Source of the DNA: Bemisia tabaci
Lineage: Eukaryota > Arthropoda > Insecta > Hemiptera > Aleyrodidae
Direction: 5' to 3'
NCBI RefSeq assembly: GCF_918797505.1
Contig: NC_092801.1
Location: forward strand, 28,054,477-28,118,476
Length of the DNA: 64,000 bases
Shown here: positions 1-12,600 of the stretch, piece by piece
Position numbering within the stretch: position 1 is the first letter of the stretch
Layout of the letters: each line of letters opens with the position of its first letter
The notes under the pieces: generated by a model
What the model was told of the DNA's origin: nothing
What the model saw: only the letters and a program-made list of their open reading frames with translations
Databases searched by the model: none
Made by a program: the position numbers and the translations under genes

Positions 1-459
1 TCTAGGGAGACCCTCACTACCGCCTAATTGTCTTTTCTGATGCTTTTTGATAAGTATGAAACTGACAATGTCATTTTTTTGCTTAAGGCTTACAATAAGT
101 TTATCGTACATAAGCATAGATGAAGGGATAATTTTAACCTGAGAACGATTAACTATTCTCATCATCGATTTCGGATCGATGGGATCGATCTCACTTTTCT
201 TAAATCCCGAAGGATCGGCAACAAAAGAAACAAAGATTGGAGAGCTCTCTCAGTCTTTTTCTCTTCTTTTTCTCCATCTAATTTAGAAAACTTATTATTA
301 TATTTACAACACTAGGATTTTTAACACTAGACACTTTAACAGAGGCAGATGTCTGTGACATGCAAGAGCTCGTTTGAGAGAGCAAAAAATTAGTTAGTGA
401 CAAAATTTGTCCTCATACTTACCTACCCTCACATATTCCCCTCAGGTCATATTGCCAGT
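1..459. other. 5' flank of P450 exon 1 copy A
   Basis: AT-rich DNA with no gene of its own. The stretch at 419-445 ends in a pyrimidine-rich CCCCTCAG followed by GT, and this piece is conserved upstream of all three P450 start exons in the window (AG at 444-445, 2780-2781 and 51975-51976). That suggests a 3' splice site for a 5'-UTR intron, with the ATG about 14 nt inside the exon. The non-coding first exon was not identified. Confidence 0.5.
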
Positions 460-558
460 ATGGACATCAATATTCCACCAATAAAAATCTCACATATTTT
501 ATGGACTTGTTTGATCGGTGCTCTTCTTATTCGCGCGTTTTATCGGCGGTGGAAACAT
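460..558 (+). pseudogene. P450 exon 1 copy A, 5' half (disrupted)
   Basis: Encodes the first 33 residues of the same P450 start exon as at 2796, with only two differences in that stretch (I23L and L27F relative to the intact copy). It contains the N-terminal membrane anchor and the basic stop-transfer patch RRWKH. The coding sequence is cut after the His codon by a ~2 kb insertion; the missing part of the exon resumes at 2618. It cannot encode a functional start exon unless the insertion is spliced out. The whole exon plus flanks (~280 bp) is a direct tandem duplicate of 2758-3040. Confidence 0.85.
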
Positions 559-2617
559 AAAACAAGCAGTTCCAACGCCAAAGCGTTGGAGGGCGCTTCT
601 TTAACACTGCGCATGCGAGGAACGGTTTCATACGGCCAAGCGGGAGTATTGCGGACGGACGATGTATAACAAATTGCCTACGTGAAGGTGGTCCGGCAGC
701 AACATACCCGCCGCTAGTCTCTGGAAAACAATAGAAAACAAGCAGTTCCAACGCCCAAGCGTTGAAGGGCGCTTCTTTGACGAAACATATTACTACCAAT
801 TTATGTACCCGAAGACTGACGAAACTGGAATTTAACGTGGGATTCTTTAACCGCAAAACCCTTCAAGACTTCAGATCGACCGCGAAGATCTGAAACTTCC
901 CACAAGTACTTTGTGATGCATTAAGGTTGGTGGTGAATGGAAACATAAAGGATGCACTGTAAATCAGACGACGGGAAAGAGCGGCGGAACCTCTAAAGCT
1001 GGTGCGTCAACGCGATCTAGCGGACAGCGGCGTCGTGACGCCGCGAGGTAGGGCGCGCAGGTCGCGGGGGAGCGGGGCCGCGTGAAGAAGAGTTCAGCAG
1101 TGGGTGGGGAAGCGCGGGTCGCGGGGAAGAGAGGGACCGGCCGGCCGGCGGTAACATCGGCGCTGCTGGCTGGACCCATATTCACGGCGTGAACCTGCCA
1201 GGCAGCGCTAATGTCTCCGCTAACTACTGGAGTTGGGGGTCCTTATTCATTCTCTTGGTCCATGACATAACCTTAAACCTTCCGCTCAATGCCGCAAACA
1301 GCTGACGTGTCGATGCTGCGCCAAGAAAATGAACCAATCACAAAGTAGCACAGTAATACGTCACTAAAATGAAGAGATTACGTGACTGTTCGTAATATTT
1401 TCAAATCGATCTGAAAGTACTGCCTCGGATATAAGTATTTAAAGCATAAGGAGGCCCTAAAATACTTTAACCAGGTAATACGTCCGTGCGAGATTGTTAT
1501 GCTTAAAAGCAAAATATTTCACGAAAACTTTTACGAATACCAGATGCAGAAAAAAATCCAATTTTCCCGGGTGTACCAGAATGGCGTCATTACCCATAAG
1601 GCAAAAGGGCATGTAGTATAGTACATGTTACATCGGGGGAGTCGAACGGTTGGAAAGGGCGCATCTGGTACCCAGAAGCGCCCAATAGTAGTTGCGTACG
1701 TTGCCAGCGAGCGCGCTGCGAGCGCATCTGTTTCAATTACCTAACATCGAGTCGGGCCTCTAACTTTCTATTCTCTCTGACATAACCTTAAACCTTCAAC
1801 CTAGAGTACCTATATTGAGAGAGTATGGCCACTGGAGTTACCACCTCTGATTGGCTCAGCCATCTTAGGCTGAATGGAGCCCTTAGGACCCAAAAATGGC
1901 GGACGCCATAAAGTTAATGTAATGCAAAATGATTCAAAATGTAGTTGTCTTTGCTTATCGTAACGAAAACTTTACCCAAATGCACTATTGCGACTTTTTT
2001 ACATATTTTTAAGGCTAATCGTGTGCAATTTTTGAGAAAAATGATCTTAGATGTAGTAAGGTTGGCAGCAAGTGCGGTTGGTGATAACCGTCAAAAGTTG
2101 GCAATGACCCCCCTCCCATCCTCAAAAACCAAAACAAAGCACCGCCATTTTTGGGTCCTAAGCCTCTCCATGGGACCCAGTGGCCATACTCTCTTAACAT
2201 AGGTACTCTACTTCAACCCAGAGCCGCAAACAGCTGACTCTTGACGATGCTGCGCCGAGAAAATGAACCAATCACAAAATAGCACAGTAATACGTCACTA
2301 AAATGAAGAGATCACGTGACTGTTCGTGATTTTTTCGAATCAATCTGAAACTACAACCTCGAATATGAGGCATTTAAGCATAACGAAGCCCCAAAATAGT
2401 TTAACCAGGTAATACGTCCGTGCGAGATTGTTATGCTTAAAAGCAAAACATTTCACGAAAACTTTTACGAATACCAGATGCAGAAAAAAATCAAATTTTC
2501 CCGGGTGTACCAGAATGGCGTCATTACCCATAAGGCAAAACGGTATGTAGTATAGTACATGTTACATCGGGGGAGTCGAACGGCTGGAAAGGGCGCATCT
2601 GGTACCCAGAAGCGCCC
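559..2617. mobile_element. Nested transposon insertion splitting exon 1 copy A
   Basis: The insert is bounded by the two halves of exon 1. It holds at least two overlapping copies of one element. One end carries AAACAAGCAGTTCCAACGC, a hairpin and GGGCGCTTCT (copies at 559-600 and 735-778). The other end is ACCCAGAAGCGCCC (copies ending at 1683 and 2617), whose last 10 bases are the exact inverse of GGGCGCTTCT. A reverse-oriented copy lies at 38917-40077. Positions 960-1200 are a GC-rich island that is also kept in that copy. No transposase is visible, so it is non-autonomous; superfamily unknown. Confidence 0.7.
1802..2210. mobile_element. MITE with 8-bp TSD (CTTCAACC), nested
   Basis: Inverted ends TAGAGTACCTAT / ATAGGTACTCTA continue into GAGAGAGTATGGCCACTGG and its inverse. 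Perfect 8-bp direct repeats CTTCAACC flank it at 1794-1801 and 2211-2218. It sits inside the copy of the element that splits exon 1. The 8-bp duplication fits hAT- or P-type transposition; no coding capacity. Confidence 0.8.
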
Positions 2618-2709
2618 AAAAATCTACTCATTCATGGCATCGCTACCTGGGCCAGTGTCTTTGCCATTTATAGGTGCAAGCCACTTACTTTTGGGAATCT
2701 CAAGTACAA
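2618..2709 (+). pseudogene. P450 exon 1 copy A, 3' half (disrupted)
   Basis: Continues the split exon: KIYSFMASLPGPVSLPF and following residues, ending in a good donor (ACAA|GTAAGTG). It matches the intact exon except near the end (SHLLLG instead of SFFLLG). The donor phase is 1, the same as in the intact copy, so before the insertion this was a complete alternative start exon. Confidence 0.8.
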
Positions 2710-2795
2710 GTAAGTGTCCTTTTGCTTGGAATTTTTTCTCCGTAGTAACATTTTATGGTTACCCTCACATATTCCCCTCAGGTCATATTGCCAGT

Positions 2796-2988
2796 ATGGA
2801 CATCAATATTCCACCAATAAAAATCTCACATATTTTATGGACTTGTTTGATCGGGGCTCTTATCATTCGCGCGCTTTATCGGCGGTGGAAACATCAAAAA
2901 ATCTACTCATTCATGGCATCGCTACCTGGGCCAGTGTCTTTGCCATTTATAGGTGCAAGCTTCTTCCTTTTGGGAATCTCAAGTACAA
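2796..2988 (+). CDS. P450 exon 1 (intact copy B)
   Basis: Residues 1-64. MDINIPP is followed by a hydrophobic anchor, the basic patch RRWKH, and the hinge LPGPVSLPFIG that orients the catalytic domain at the membrane. Donor ACAA|GTAAGTG, phase 1; with exon 2 it forms Asn65. The start codon is the only ATG ahead of the anchor and is conserved in all three copies. Confidence 0.9.
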
Positions 2989-5900
2989 GTAAGTGTTCTT
3001 TTGCTCGGAATTTTTTCTCCGTAATAACATTTTTAGGTTAAATCCCCTCTGAATTTGAGGGAGAATAACTGGATTGCATTTTGCAAAAAGGAACCCTTAG
3101 CATTGCAATGATGCTAAGATCGTGCAACTTCATCTTTTGCAATAAAATTGCGTAAATCGTGAAAAACTATGAAATTTAGATGGTAATTTTTGTCTTAAAT
3201 TTACAGTTTTTAGCGAGTAAAATAGAAACTATCAATGGATAATCGGGGTTTTCCTCCAAGACAAAAGAAGTTGCACAATCTTAGCAGCATTGCAATGCTA
3301 GTGGTTCTTTTTTGCAAAATGCAATCCAACTATTGTTTCTCAAAGCTTAAAAATAAAACCAAGAAATTATAAACTCATGGCGGTTTCATTTAGTATTTCT
3401 ATATTACTTGCCGAAAACATCCTGGATTCGGTTTCCAGCGAAAATGTCTTATTTAAAATGTCCTAAAGGCAAAATGTCTACTATCGTCTCTTCAGCATGA
3501 CTTGCGTGCTTATACGAGGTCTGTTAGATTAGAAACCGGATTTTGGTCATAACTAGCCCACAATGCGTCTAAATTACGTTTTCTTGAGCTTTTCTGATAG
3601 CTGGAAATATACTTAAGAACGCTACGTTCACAAGTTTGAAAAATCCTAATGAGCTTCGTTGGTATGTGGCTTGAAGTAAGGCAGCCTCAAGGGTGTTTTG
3701 CGATTTTTATGTTTCACCGAACTTGTCTCTCTTTTTTCGGTCTTGCACTACATTTTTCAACCCACAAGGACGATTGGAGTTTTGTCTCCATATCGTAGCC
3801 GTACACTAAAATATTGTCACCGAAAATTATCCTATCCAAAAATGTAGGATCACTGTTAGAACGTTCAAGCAGCTAAAGGGAAATTGACATTTGGTTGGAT
3901 TTTCATTCAACGGACAACAATCAAGGGGCAAGTGTACCTGAAACTCGATGCGCGTGTCTACATATTCTATCAAAATTGTATGTACAGAGCCTTCAGAAAT
4001 ATTACTCTGTTCAACAAGCTCGAAACGACCGTTTTCGAGCACTTTTGCCCGCATTTCTTCCACGTGACAAATGTCATAGTCGATTCCCATGCTCCTCATC
4101 TTTGACGAACTCCTGACCTGCGGGGCAATTATTGAAATGATATCGACTGTATGTCGCCGCTTTGTCGTGTCGCGCCATCGACTAAGCAATTGCTTAGTCG
4201 ATGGCGCGACACGACAAAGCGGCGACATAAGTACAGTCGATATCATTTCAATAATCGCCCCGCAGTTTTGAATCGTTTAACTCATTCAAAACAGTGGGAA
4301 CATCTCATACAATGATCATGGTAAACTTTACTTAGCGTATACCAAAAGTTTTGGTACAAGGTATACCGAGTTTAAAACAAAATTTAATGTTGAATCTTTG
4401 TTTTATCAGTGATCGCATGATGAAAATCGCAAAACGCACCTGACTTACTCGTATTCAAGATGACACAGAATAAACACTGATCAAAATAAACAAAATCTGT
4501 GAACGTAGCGTTCTTAAGTATATTTCCAGCTATCAGAAGTGCTCAAGAAAACGTAATTTGGACGCATTGTGGGGTAGTTATGACCAAAATCCGGTTTCTA
4601 ATCTAACAGACCTCGTACTTTTTCCGCCCTTAATTTGGCCTCACCCTCAATATTTACCTAAGAGTTTGAAATTATTCAGCGGAGGAACTTCTGACAAGTC
4701 GTTGCGAAATGACGCTTTGCTTTTTCAAGTGAGCATAGGAGAAATGCTCATGGGCTCCATTTTAAAACTTTTGCTTACATATTTCAATATTCACGAATCG
4801 TTTTTCAGATATATGTTCCAAATTGAAAAGATTTGTGAAGAAATATCCTGGTGTTGCTGTGTTTTGGGAACGGGAGGAACCTCACTTGCTTACAAGCAGT
4901 CGGGAAGTATGCAATGTAAGGGACTAACTTTCAACCTTGGAATTTAATAACTAGACGTAATTTCTTTAACTTTGACTCAACATTCTATCTGTTGCTCAAG
5001 AGTAACAATGAATCCTCTCTTTTCTGTTATATAAATTGAGAAGGTGAACCCGTGTGATATTTTTCAGAGTATTATTTTACAATGCAACTCAATTTAAGAA
5101 ACGGATCTTCAAAATTGTAATACAATATCTGGACAAAATTTAATTGGCACTAAGTTCATATTGGATGTTATGCTCAAGATTGAAACTAAACCTTTTTTCC
5201 CTTGTTCTCAATGGAACGTTCGTAAAATTTTTAGTGGAAAATTAATTCTATTGGAATAAATTACCTAATGCACCTCTCATTGACAAATGGTCTAAAGGGT
5301 TGGATTTTAAGCAATACTTTCACGAAAACCATTGAATATCTTGATAAAAAAAGAAAGAGCAACGATCAGCAAGTCACTACAATTGAGGACACCGCACCAA
5401 GAACAGCCTATAACTGGAAACCGCGTTTTGAGAAAAACGCATTTAAAGTTTTGTTTTTGATGTACTGCGCAGACTTTTCTATGCAGGTACCCTGTTTTGG
5501 TGTTTTTGGATGACCTAACCCTTCTATTGAAGGATGCCGGGTAGATTTTGCGATACATTTTGGGTTTACACTCTAATATATTTAATTTAAAAATGCGGTT
5601 TATAGGTCGTTATTACGTCCAACAGTCATTTTGGTGGCAATATGACGTATAAATCATTTTAATCACGCATGATTAACGCAAAAGGAAAGAATATCGATAG
5701 TGAGTAAAGAGAGGGGTAACTAGCACCTTATAGGCCCTTAAGTTTATGGGCCCGTATTACGCCCAACAGTCATTTTGGTGGCAACATGCAAAGTATATAT
5801 TTTTGGAGTAATGGCTAGTTTGAGAGGAGAATAAATTATTTCAATAGCTCGTTTTTCTGAAATAAAAACAAATCTTTATAAATGAGCTAAAAAAATCGAG

Positions 5901-6605
5901 CCATCACTATCGCCGCGCCGCGCCGATGCCCGCGAACCGAGAATGATAAGGTCGCGCGTATAGGTCGTTCTTGCACCCATCGATCCAGAAGCCTGACTTA
6001 ACTCGGAAAAAAAAGGTTTTTCGACCTCGAGCTCGAGCCGTTACCTATCTATATTCTATCGCTACCACAGCATAGTCCAGGGTAGGTAGAATCCGAAAAG
6101 CAGATGGGCGTAATAACGACCTATACGCCTATAGGCTGTCCTTGGTGCGGTGTCCTCAATTTGTGAATTATTCTACATTTATTGAAACCCTCAATAACGA
6201 CTTTGGTGCCTTAAATTAAAGTCACGACATTCAAACAATGTCAGTAAAACTTACTGAAATCTATGGTACTTTTGAAACGGGAAGAGGAGTCAAGTAAGGT
6301 TGCTTGGTTGATTTCTTTTGGTTAGCGTCAGAATGCACTGTTTCAAAAGCCGTGAGCAAAAACATTTCATACCAGTCTATTTTGAACATTCTTATATCCG
6401 TTACAGAGTCATTGCTGCAATCGCCACCTTCCGGCCAAAGTATCACAAGCGCAATGCCACGTTTCAAAATTTCCGCCGCCATTTTATTTTTTAATAGAGA
6501 AATTATTGGTTGAAAGGCTGTTTGAAAATTTCACTGAATTTTATCGGCAGCGGCACAAAGAAAAATCAGTGAAAGTTTCGGACAGCTTCGTTGAACAATT
6601 CCTCT

Positions 6606-6650
<45 letters not shown>

Positions 6651-9600
6651 CGGGAAACATTTTAAACGTCATATGGGGTTTATGATATTTTGGCCGGAAG
6701 GCGACGCAACGACGTCTCACAGTATGGATCGAGTCAATTAGAGAGGTCGGACATGAAATTTTTGACTAAAACTGCAAATTTTAATGTTTATTTCGTCACA
6801 TTTTAAACTTTAATGGGCGCTTCAAGAAGGAAATGTCACGATAAAACAATTGGAACTACTTTTAGAACCTTAAAGTTTTGTATAAACGGAGGTATGAGCC
6901 TTTGAAGTTTCCAAATTTTGTCCAACCTATCCTGCCGACTCGATCCACCGTGCGACGCAGAAAATCTAATGAGATTTTTTAATCAAATTGAATCCTTACA
7001 TGCTGAAAAATAAGAGTGAATTGAGTTGACAGTAATTTTGCCGCCTTTATTTAAGCAACATTACCGTAGCGCAAATTCTCTCTAACTGCTGAAAATTAAG
7101 CAAAAACTTTCAAAAAAATTTAAAATCGTGGAATTTTTCTTCTATGTATCACTTTTCAGGCGGTTTTGTCCTCCGGAAATGTTGAAAAATTTTATCACTA
7201 CAGACTGTTTCAGTTTGCCACGAAGTCGATGTTTTCTGCCAATGGTGAGTAATATCAATACCGAGTATTCTTCAAAGAAATTCTAAAAAAATATCTAGAA
7301 ATTCGTTTAGGATTTTTTTATCACTGATACAATTTTATTCAAGTCATTCTAGACTTTTATATGTCGGTACAAAACTCGTATAAGAAATAAAAAAATCTCA
7401 CGTTACATCACGTCTTTGCTGTCTCCATTTTGAAACATAACAAGTTGGTTTTTGCAATCGCTAGCGATAGCAATATTCGTCATGGGAACTTTAGCTTCTG
7501 GGATATGAAAATTTTAAGGTACAGTTCGTTTGCAGTATCTTCAGAATTGAAGGGGCTATGTAATTTTGTGTCAACATCTCTTTTTTAACATTTTTAATTT
7601 TTTTTCTTTGCATACAAGAGAGCTGTTATTTACCAATTATTTATTTTCGTTGGATTATACATGGTTTTCGGAAGTTAACGCATTTAACTTTCAGTTTCGC
7701 TTTTTCGGCGTAAAGTATGATATTTTTACTCTACACATATGCCCGAATACGCATCATAAGTGACCTATGTGCCTCCTAAGTTGCCGTTTTTTCATTCAAA
7801 TAGATGTAACTAAAATGTTCGATGTGCACTATACTACTTTCATGTCATTGCTTTATTTATTTTTGAAAAAAAAAAAATACCATCATTAATTTGGGCGAAC
7901 AGAGAAAATATACATCAATATTTGGGTCAACATCTCCCTGATTATATAACGGATGAATATATTAGTATTTCTGTATCAAAAAACTTAGCTTTTGTCTTCA
8001 GAGATACACTGATTCTAGTCCAAGTCAATTTGTTTTATTGAAAAGACAAAAAAACAAAAAAAAAAAAAAAAAAAAAAAAAAAAACAACTGAAATGTTAGA
8101 CATACTATTTTCATGTCTTTCTATTTGTATCAATAGGTACATCTTGCTTAACTTACGAACGTTGAATGCAAATAAACTTTATTGAAAAAAAGAAAATAAC
8201 GTCATTAATTTGGGGAAACATGTGGCTGATTATATGAAGGAGGTATATTCCAGTATTTTTGTTTAACATATTAACTCACGAGAAAATGTTCGTACATTTA
8301 TCATCTAGTATTAATTATTTTTTGATGATTGGTCTAAAACATTCAATACAACCATTAAAAATTAATTCCCATCGTCGGGTATCGAACTCCCAATCACCTA
8401 TTGCCCGCACCTTATCAAAAATATGGGGCGCCTCAGTCAACTAGGCTATCACAGATCAGCGGCAGGAAGAGAAAAAATAGCATTTAAAAGACTCGGACGA
8501 TGGGCGGGACTTATCACAAGAGTTGTCCTTGAGCGATTCGCGTCTTCAATATGAGAGAAACGAGCTAAGCGCCTTTCTCTGTGAGACATTGTTTGCCTAT
8601 GCTATCATGTGTCTCGAGGTTCATCCCAGTATGCATTCCGATCGCGGCAGTTGAGCTAAGGCAATATTTGCGTATCCATGAATTAAATCAATCAATCGAG
8701 GTCTGATTTTGACTTATTTGTCCGTACCGAGTCCTCCAGAGCAATTTTCCACCTTGTACGATGGTTATTATGTCTTTATTTCTATTTGTAAAATTTGAGG
8801 TGGGATAATGGCGGCTTCTCAAGAGCAACGAGGTAGGCGATCTTTTGCACCAACGAACAGAAAACTGATGGCGAAAAGTAACCAATCGGAACCTTCCAAA
8901 AAAAAAGAATTTGCCTAAAAACGAAACTTCGTGGTTCTGCGCAGATTTACCAGTCAGACACGACATCTCCAGGTGGAAAAAAACTCGCTGAAAGCGAATT
9001 TTAGCAATCAACACAACTTGACGTAGAGACATGATTGGCTAAAAAATACAACGGTTTTTGATACATCGGAAAATCAACCAAAAATCGGAGACTGGGCGAA
9101 ACGCTCAAGGTCGCAGAGGTATAGGGAATCCCATAGCGAAAGCAACGGAACGATTCTAATATCATGGGGAACTCCGTTCCCAAGACAAAATTGAAAACGC
9201 GAAAATTACTCAACGATCGGGAAATATTTGACGCTAACCAGGGTTCGAGACTCACAAGCGTCAACGCGTCAAATGCGCCTTAGAAATCGGTTATGGGGCC
9301 TAAAACATTATGGCTCTGCGCCAACGTGGCCCCTAAAAATTGCCCCCCCCCCCCCAGAAAAAAAATCCTAATTTTTCTGTTAGGTAATTTTTTGACATTT
9401 CCCCTAAGTTACAGGCAATAGTTCTGTAACTAAAACATCTTACGTCTAACTGTGCACTATGTGTATACGCCGTCCTATGTAGGAAAAAAGTCAATTTGGC
9501 CCCTCAAAATTGAGCTTGATGCGCCATATGGCTCCTGAAACTCGAAGGTGAGTTTTGGACACTGGACACTAACCATACTACCGTGAAGGAAAAACGCCGT

Positions 9601-12600
9601 ATGAACCTTCAGACGTTGCCACGTTTCTTTGATAAAATACGAATTTTCAAGGAAACTTTTGGATATTTTTCCTCAAAGTTTCCGGACAATTTTGGGCACA
9701 TTTCAATCTAACATATCTCAAAATTTCAAAGAAAATTATGCACAACTTTCTTGAAAGATGCATTTTTTATCCGGGGAAAATTGGTAACTCTCGAATGTAT
9801 ATACGGCGTTCTCCCTTAGCATGACAGCATAGGATTATGCTACGAAAATTCCACCAAAGTAATAAGCAACAAATATATCATTTGGACGTATCTGTGCCAA
9901 ACGGAACTATATGCATTATGACTAGAGCCCTTTTATGCATTTATTCTTATGGGTCTCAGGGCTCATGTCTTAATGCACATATGTAGTTCCGTTTGCCAGA
10001 AATACGTCCATTTTGCTCTAGGAACCGAGTGGCGCACTCTTCGCAATATCGTGAATCCAGCTTTTCGGACTCACGTTTTGATGCAGTCTGACGATAATCT
10101 TGACCACCATGTCAAAATCTTCGTCAACCAGCTACAGCGGCATGTCAGCGATGATGGGTTTGATATATTCGTTCCTGTCCATCTGTGCACTTTAGACATG
10201 ATTTGCGGTAAGTACACACCAGTGGCGTGGCGTGAATTGCGATATATCGATTGTTATGCCATTTAAACCTATGGTAAAGGATCGATTATTAAGGTGTTCG
10301 CTGCGAACACCCTGCTTATCGATCCTTCCATGGGTTTAAATGGCATAACAATCGATATATCGCAATTCAAGCCACCGCACTGGTACACACAATCGGAGTT
10401 TATGGGTTTTTTTTACTTTAACCACCAATACTGCCGTGCTAGGGAAGAGCGCCGTATTGAACCCTTAGTCGTTGCCAAATTTCTTTCGGTAATTCACGAA
10501 TTTCCGGGAAAATTTGTAAATATTTTCCTTCCAATTTTTCAGATAATATTGCTCGCAAGTTTACCTAAATTTCTTGAAAACCGTCAACCAGCGCATTATC
10601 AAAATGAACCTCAACCTGTACGGACATAAGATCACGCTGCTCGGAGTATACGGTGTAAATGATGATGCCACTGTCGCATGTAAGGACCAATTCTTCGAAG
10701 ATCTGAATGATGAAATACTGAACGTTGGTGCTGGCAGGGAAGTCATTCTTATGGGTGATTTGAACAGCAGAACGGGACGACGAGTAAACTGTAAAGTTGT
10801 TGGACCGTTTGGGGAGGATGCTGTTAATGATAACGGTGATCGGCTCATCTCAATTTGTTCTCAAACTGAGATGAAAATTTTGAATGGCTTTTTTCAACAC
10901 AAAGACATCCATAAGTATACCTGGGTCCAGCCAACGCGAGGATTGAAATCCATCATCGATTATGTAATTGTAAAGCACACTACTAAATTGAAATCGCAGC
11001 AAGTTAGAGTGTGCAGGGGACTCTCTTGCGGCAGTGATCATCATTTCCTCCGAGCAGATATAGCGTTTCCCGTTAAAGGGATTAAAGATAAAGAGCCAAT
11101 GCCTGAGCAACAGCAGAGTCAGGGAACGCAAAATCATGAAGTATGGTATAACATCGAAAGTTTAGAGCACCCTAGTGTCAAGGCTCTGTATTCGAAACGC
11201 CTGGATGAGAAGTTGGGGGATGGACTCTCGGGTACCACGGAAGAGCAATATCAGTTCATCAAAGATTGTATCCACTCTGCAGCGAAAGAAGCCCTAGGTG
11301 TTCACAAAACCAGTAATAAATACTAGCATCCTTACTGGTGGGATGAAGAAATTGAAGACGAGATAAATCTTAAGAGGCAAAAACATCTTATATTTCTGTC
11401 GTCTAAAAAGGCTGAAGATAAAGTTGCTTACAAGAAAGCTCAGTCTAAAGTTAGGAGCCTCATAACACGGAAGAAGAATGAAGCTTGGGAAAGCAACTGT
11501 TCAAGAATTAACACCTACCTAGGGGGGAGAAAAAGTGCTGAGAGCTGGAAGTTAATTAAAGGTTTACGCAGAGACATGAAGCGCGACATCGTTTCTCCGA
11601 TATCACTTAAAAAACTGGAGGATCATTTTAAAGTTCTTTTGACGGAAAGGCGCCCAGAGTTTCGAGACAACAGCACGGACAACGGAAGAATGAACAACTT
11701 GGAGATCCACACTTGTGACATAATTAAAGCGGTTAAAGAGCTAATTAATGACAAAGCACCGGGGTCCTGGTGGGATTCCTGTCGAGTTGGTCAAGTACGG
11801 GACTGCCAAGCTCTTTGAGTGCCTCAGAAAACTGATGCAACAATGCATCAGGGGTGACGAGGTACCAAGGGAGTGGAAGGAGTCTTGGATCAAGGCCATC
11901 TACAAAAAGAAGGGAAGGAAGGACGACTGTAACAACTACCGGGGGCTCTCAGTGACCGGGACAATAAGCAAAGTGTACGGGAAGATACTGAAAGCGAAGA
12001 TCGAGGACGAATGGCAGGATCACGAAGCAGAGGAGCAGGCTGGTTTTAGAGCTGGCAGGTCTACGATAGATCACCTCTTTGTTATTGTCCAGGTCATTGA
12101 GAAGAAAATGGCCGTAGCTCAGGAACTGCATTTAATTTTTGTGGATCTCCAGAAGGCGTATGACAGCGTGCCGTTGGTGAAACTTTGGGAGGCCTTGGAA
12201 AAATCGAATTTTAACGGGGGGTTGATTGACGCTGTTAAGCGATTTTATAAAGGGAGTTTTACCAAAGTTAAGTGCCATGGGGGGTTGTCAGCGGGATTTT
12301 TTGTGACTAAGGGTTTAAACAGGGATGTTGTTTGTCGCCAACATTATTTAAAATTTATCTCGAGTGTGTGCTAAAAGAATGGAAAAAGAAATGCTCTGGT
12401 ATGGGTGTCCCCTTGGGTGATCTCGAAACTCTGTTTACTCTGTGCTTTGCTGATGACCAGGTGGTGGTTGCTCAAGATCAAGATGACGCGGAATACATGA
12501 TGCGCAAGTTAGTAGAAGAGTATCGGAAGTGGGGTCTGGAAGTCAGCATATCCAAATCTGAGAAGATGACTTTTGGCGGTGATCAGCAAAGCATTGAGTT

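Larger units (their letters stand above)
4916..7159 (+). other. P450 intron 2
   Basis: No exon found inside. It contains a nested TIR element (5381-6161), a pure A run at ~6612-6648, and a hAT-like MITE (6709-6951). The first ~150 bp align with the equivalent intron of the P450 paralogue at 53802-53885 and 54957-55000. Confidence 0.7.

Noticed and set aside
964..1185. Protein gene in the GC-rich block (also at 39586-39848)
   Set aside because: Open on several frames because of base composition, no conserved domain, and it lies within a repeated non-autonomous element.
4809..4947. Open frame through exon 2 in the other phase (YMFQIEKICEEISW)
   Set aside because: It is an overlapping frame; the P450 frame (ICSKLKRFVKKYPG) is the one that keeps phase with exons 1 and 3 and is conserved in the paralogue.
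9949..10207. Extended P450 exon 4 starting upstream at MGLRAHVLMH
   Set aside because: The upstream part is the palindromic MITE; the AG at 10020-10021 gives the correct phase with exon 3.
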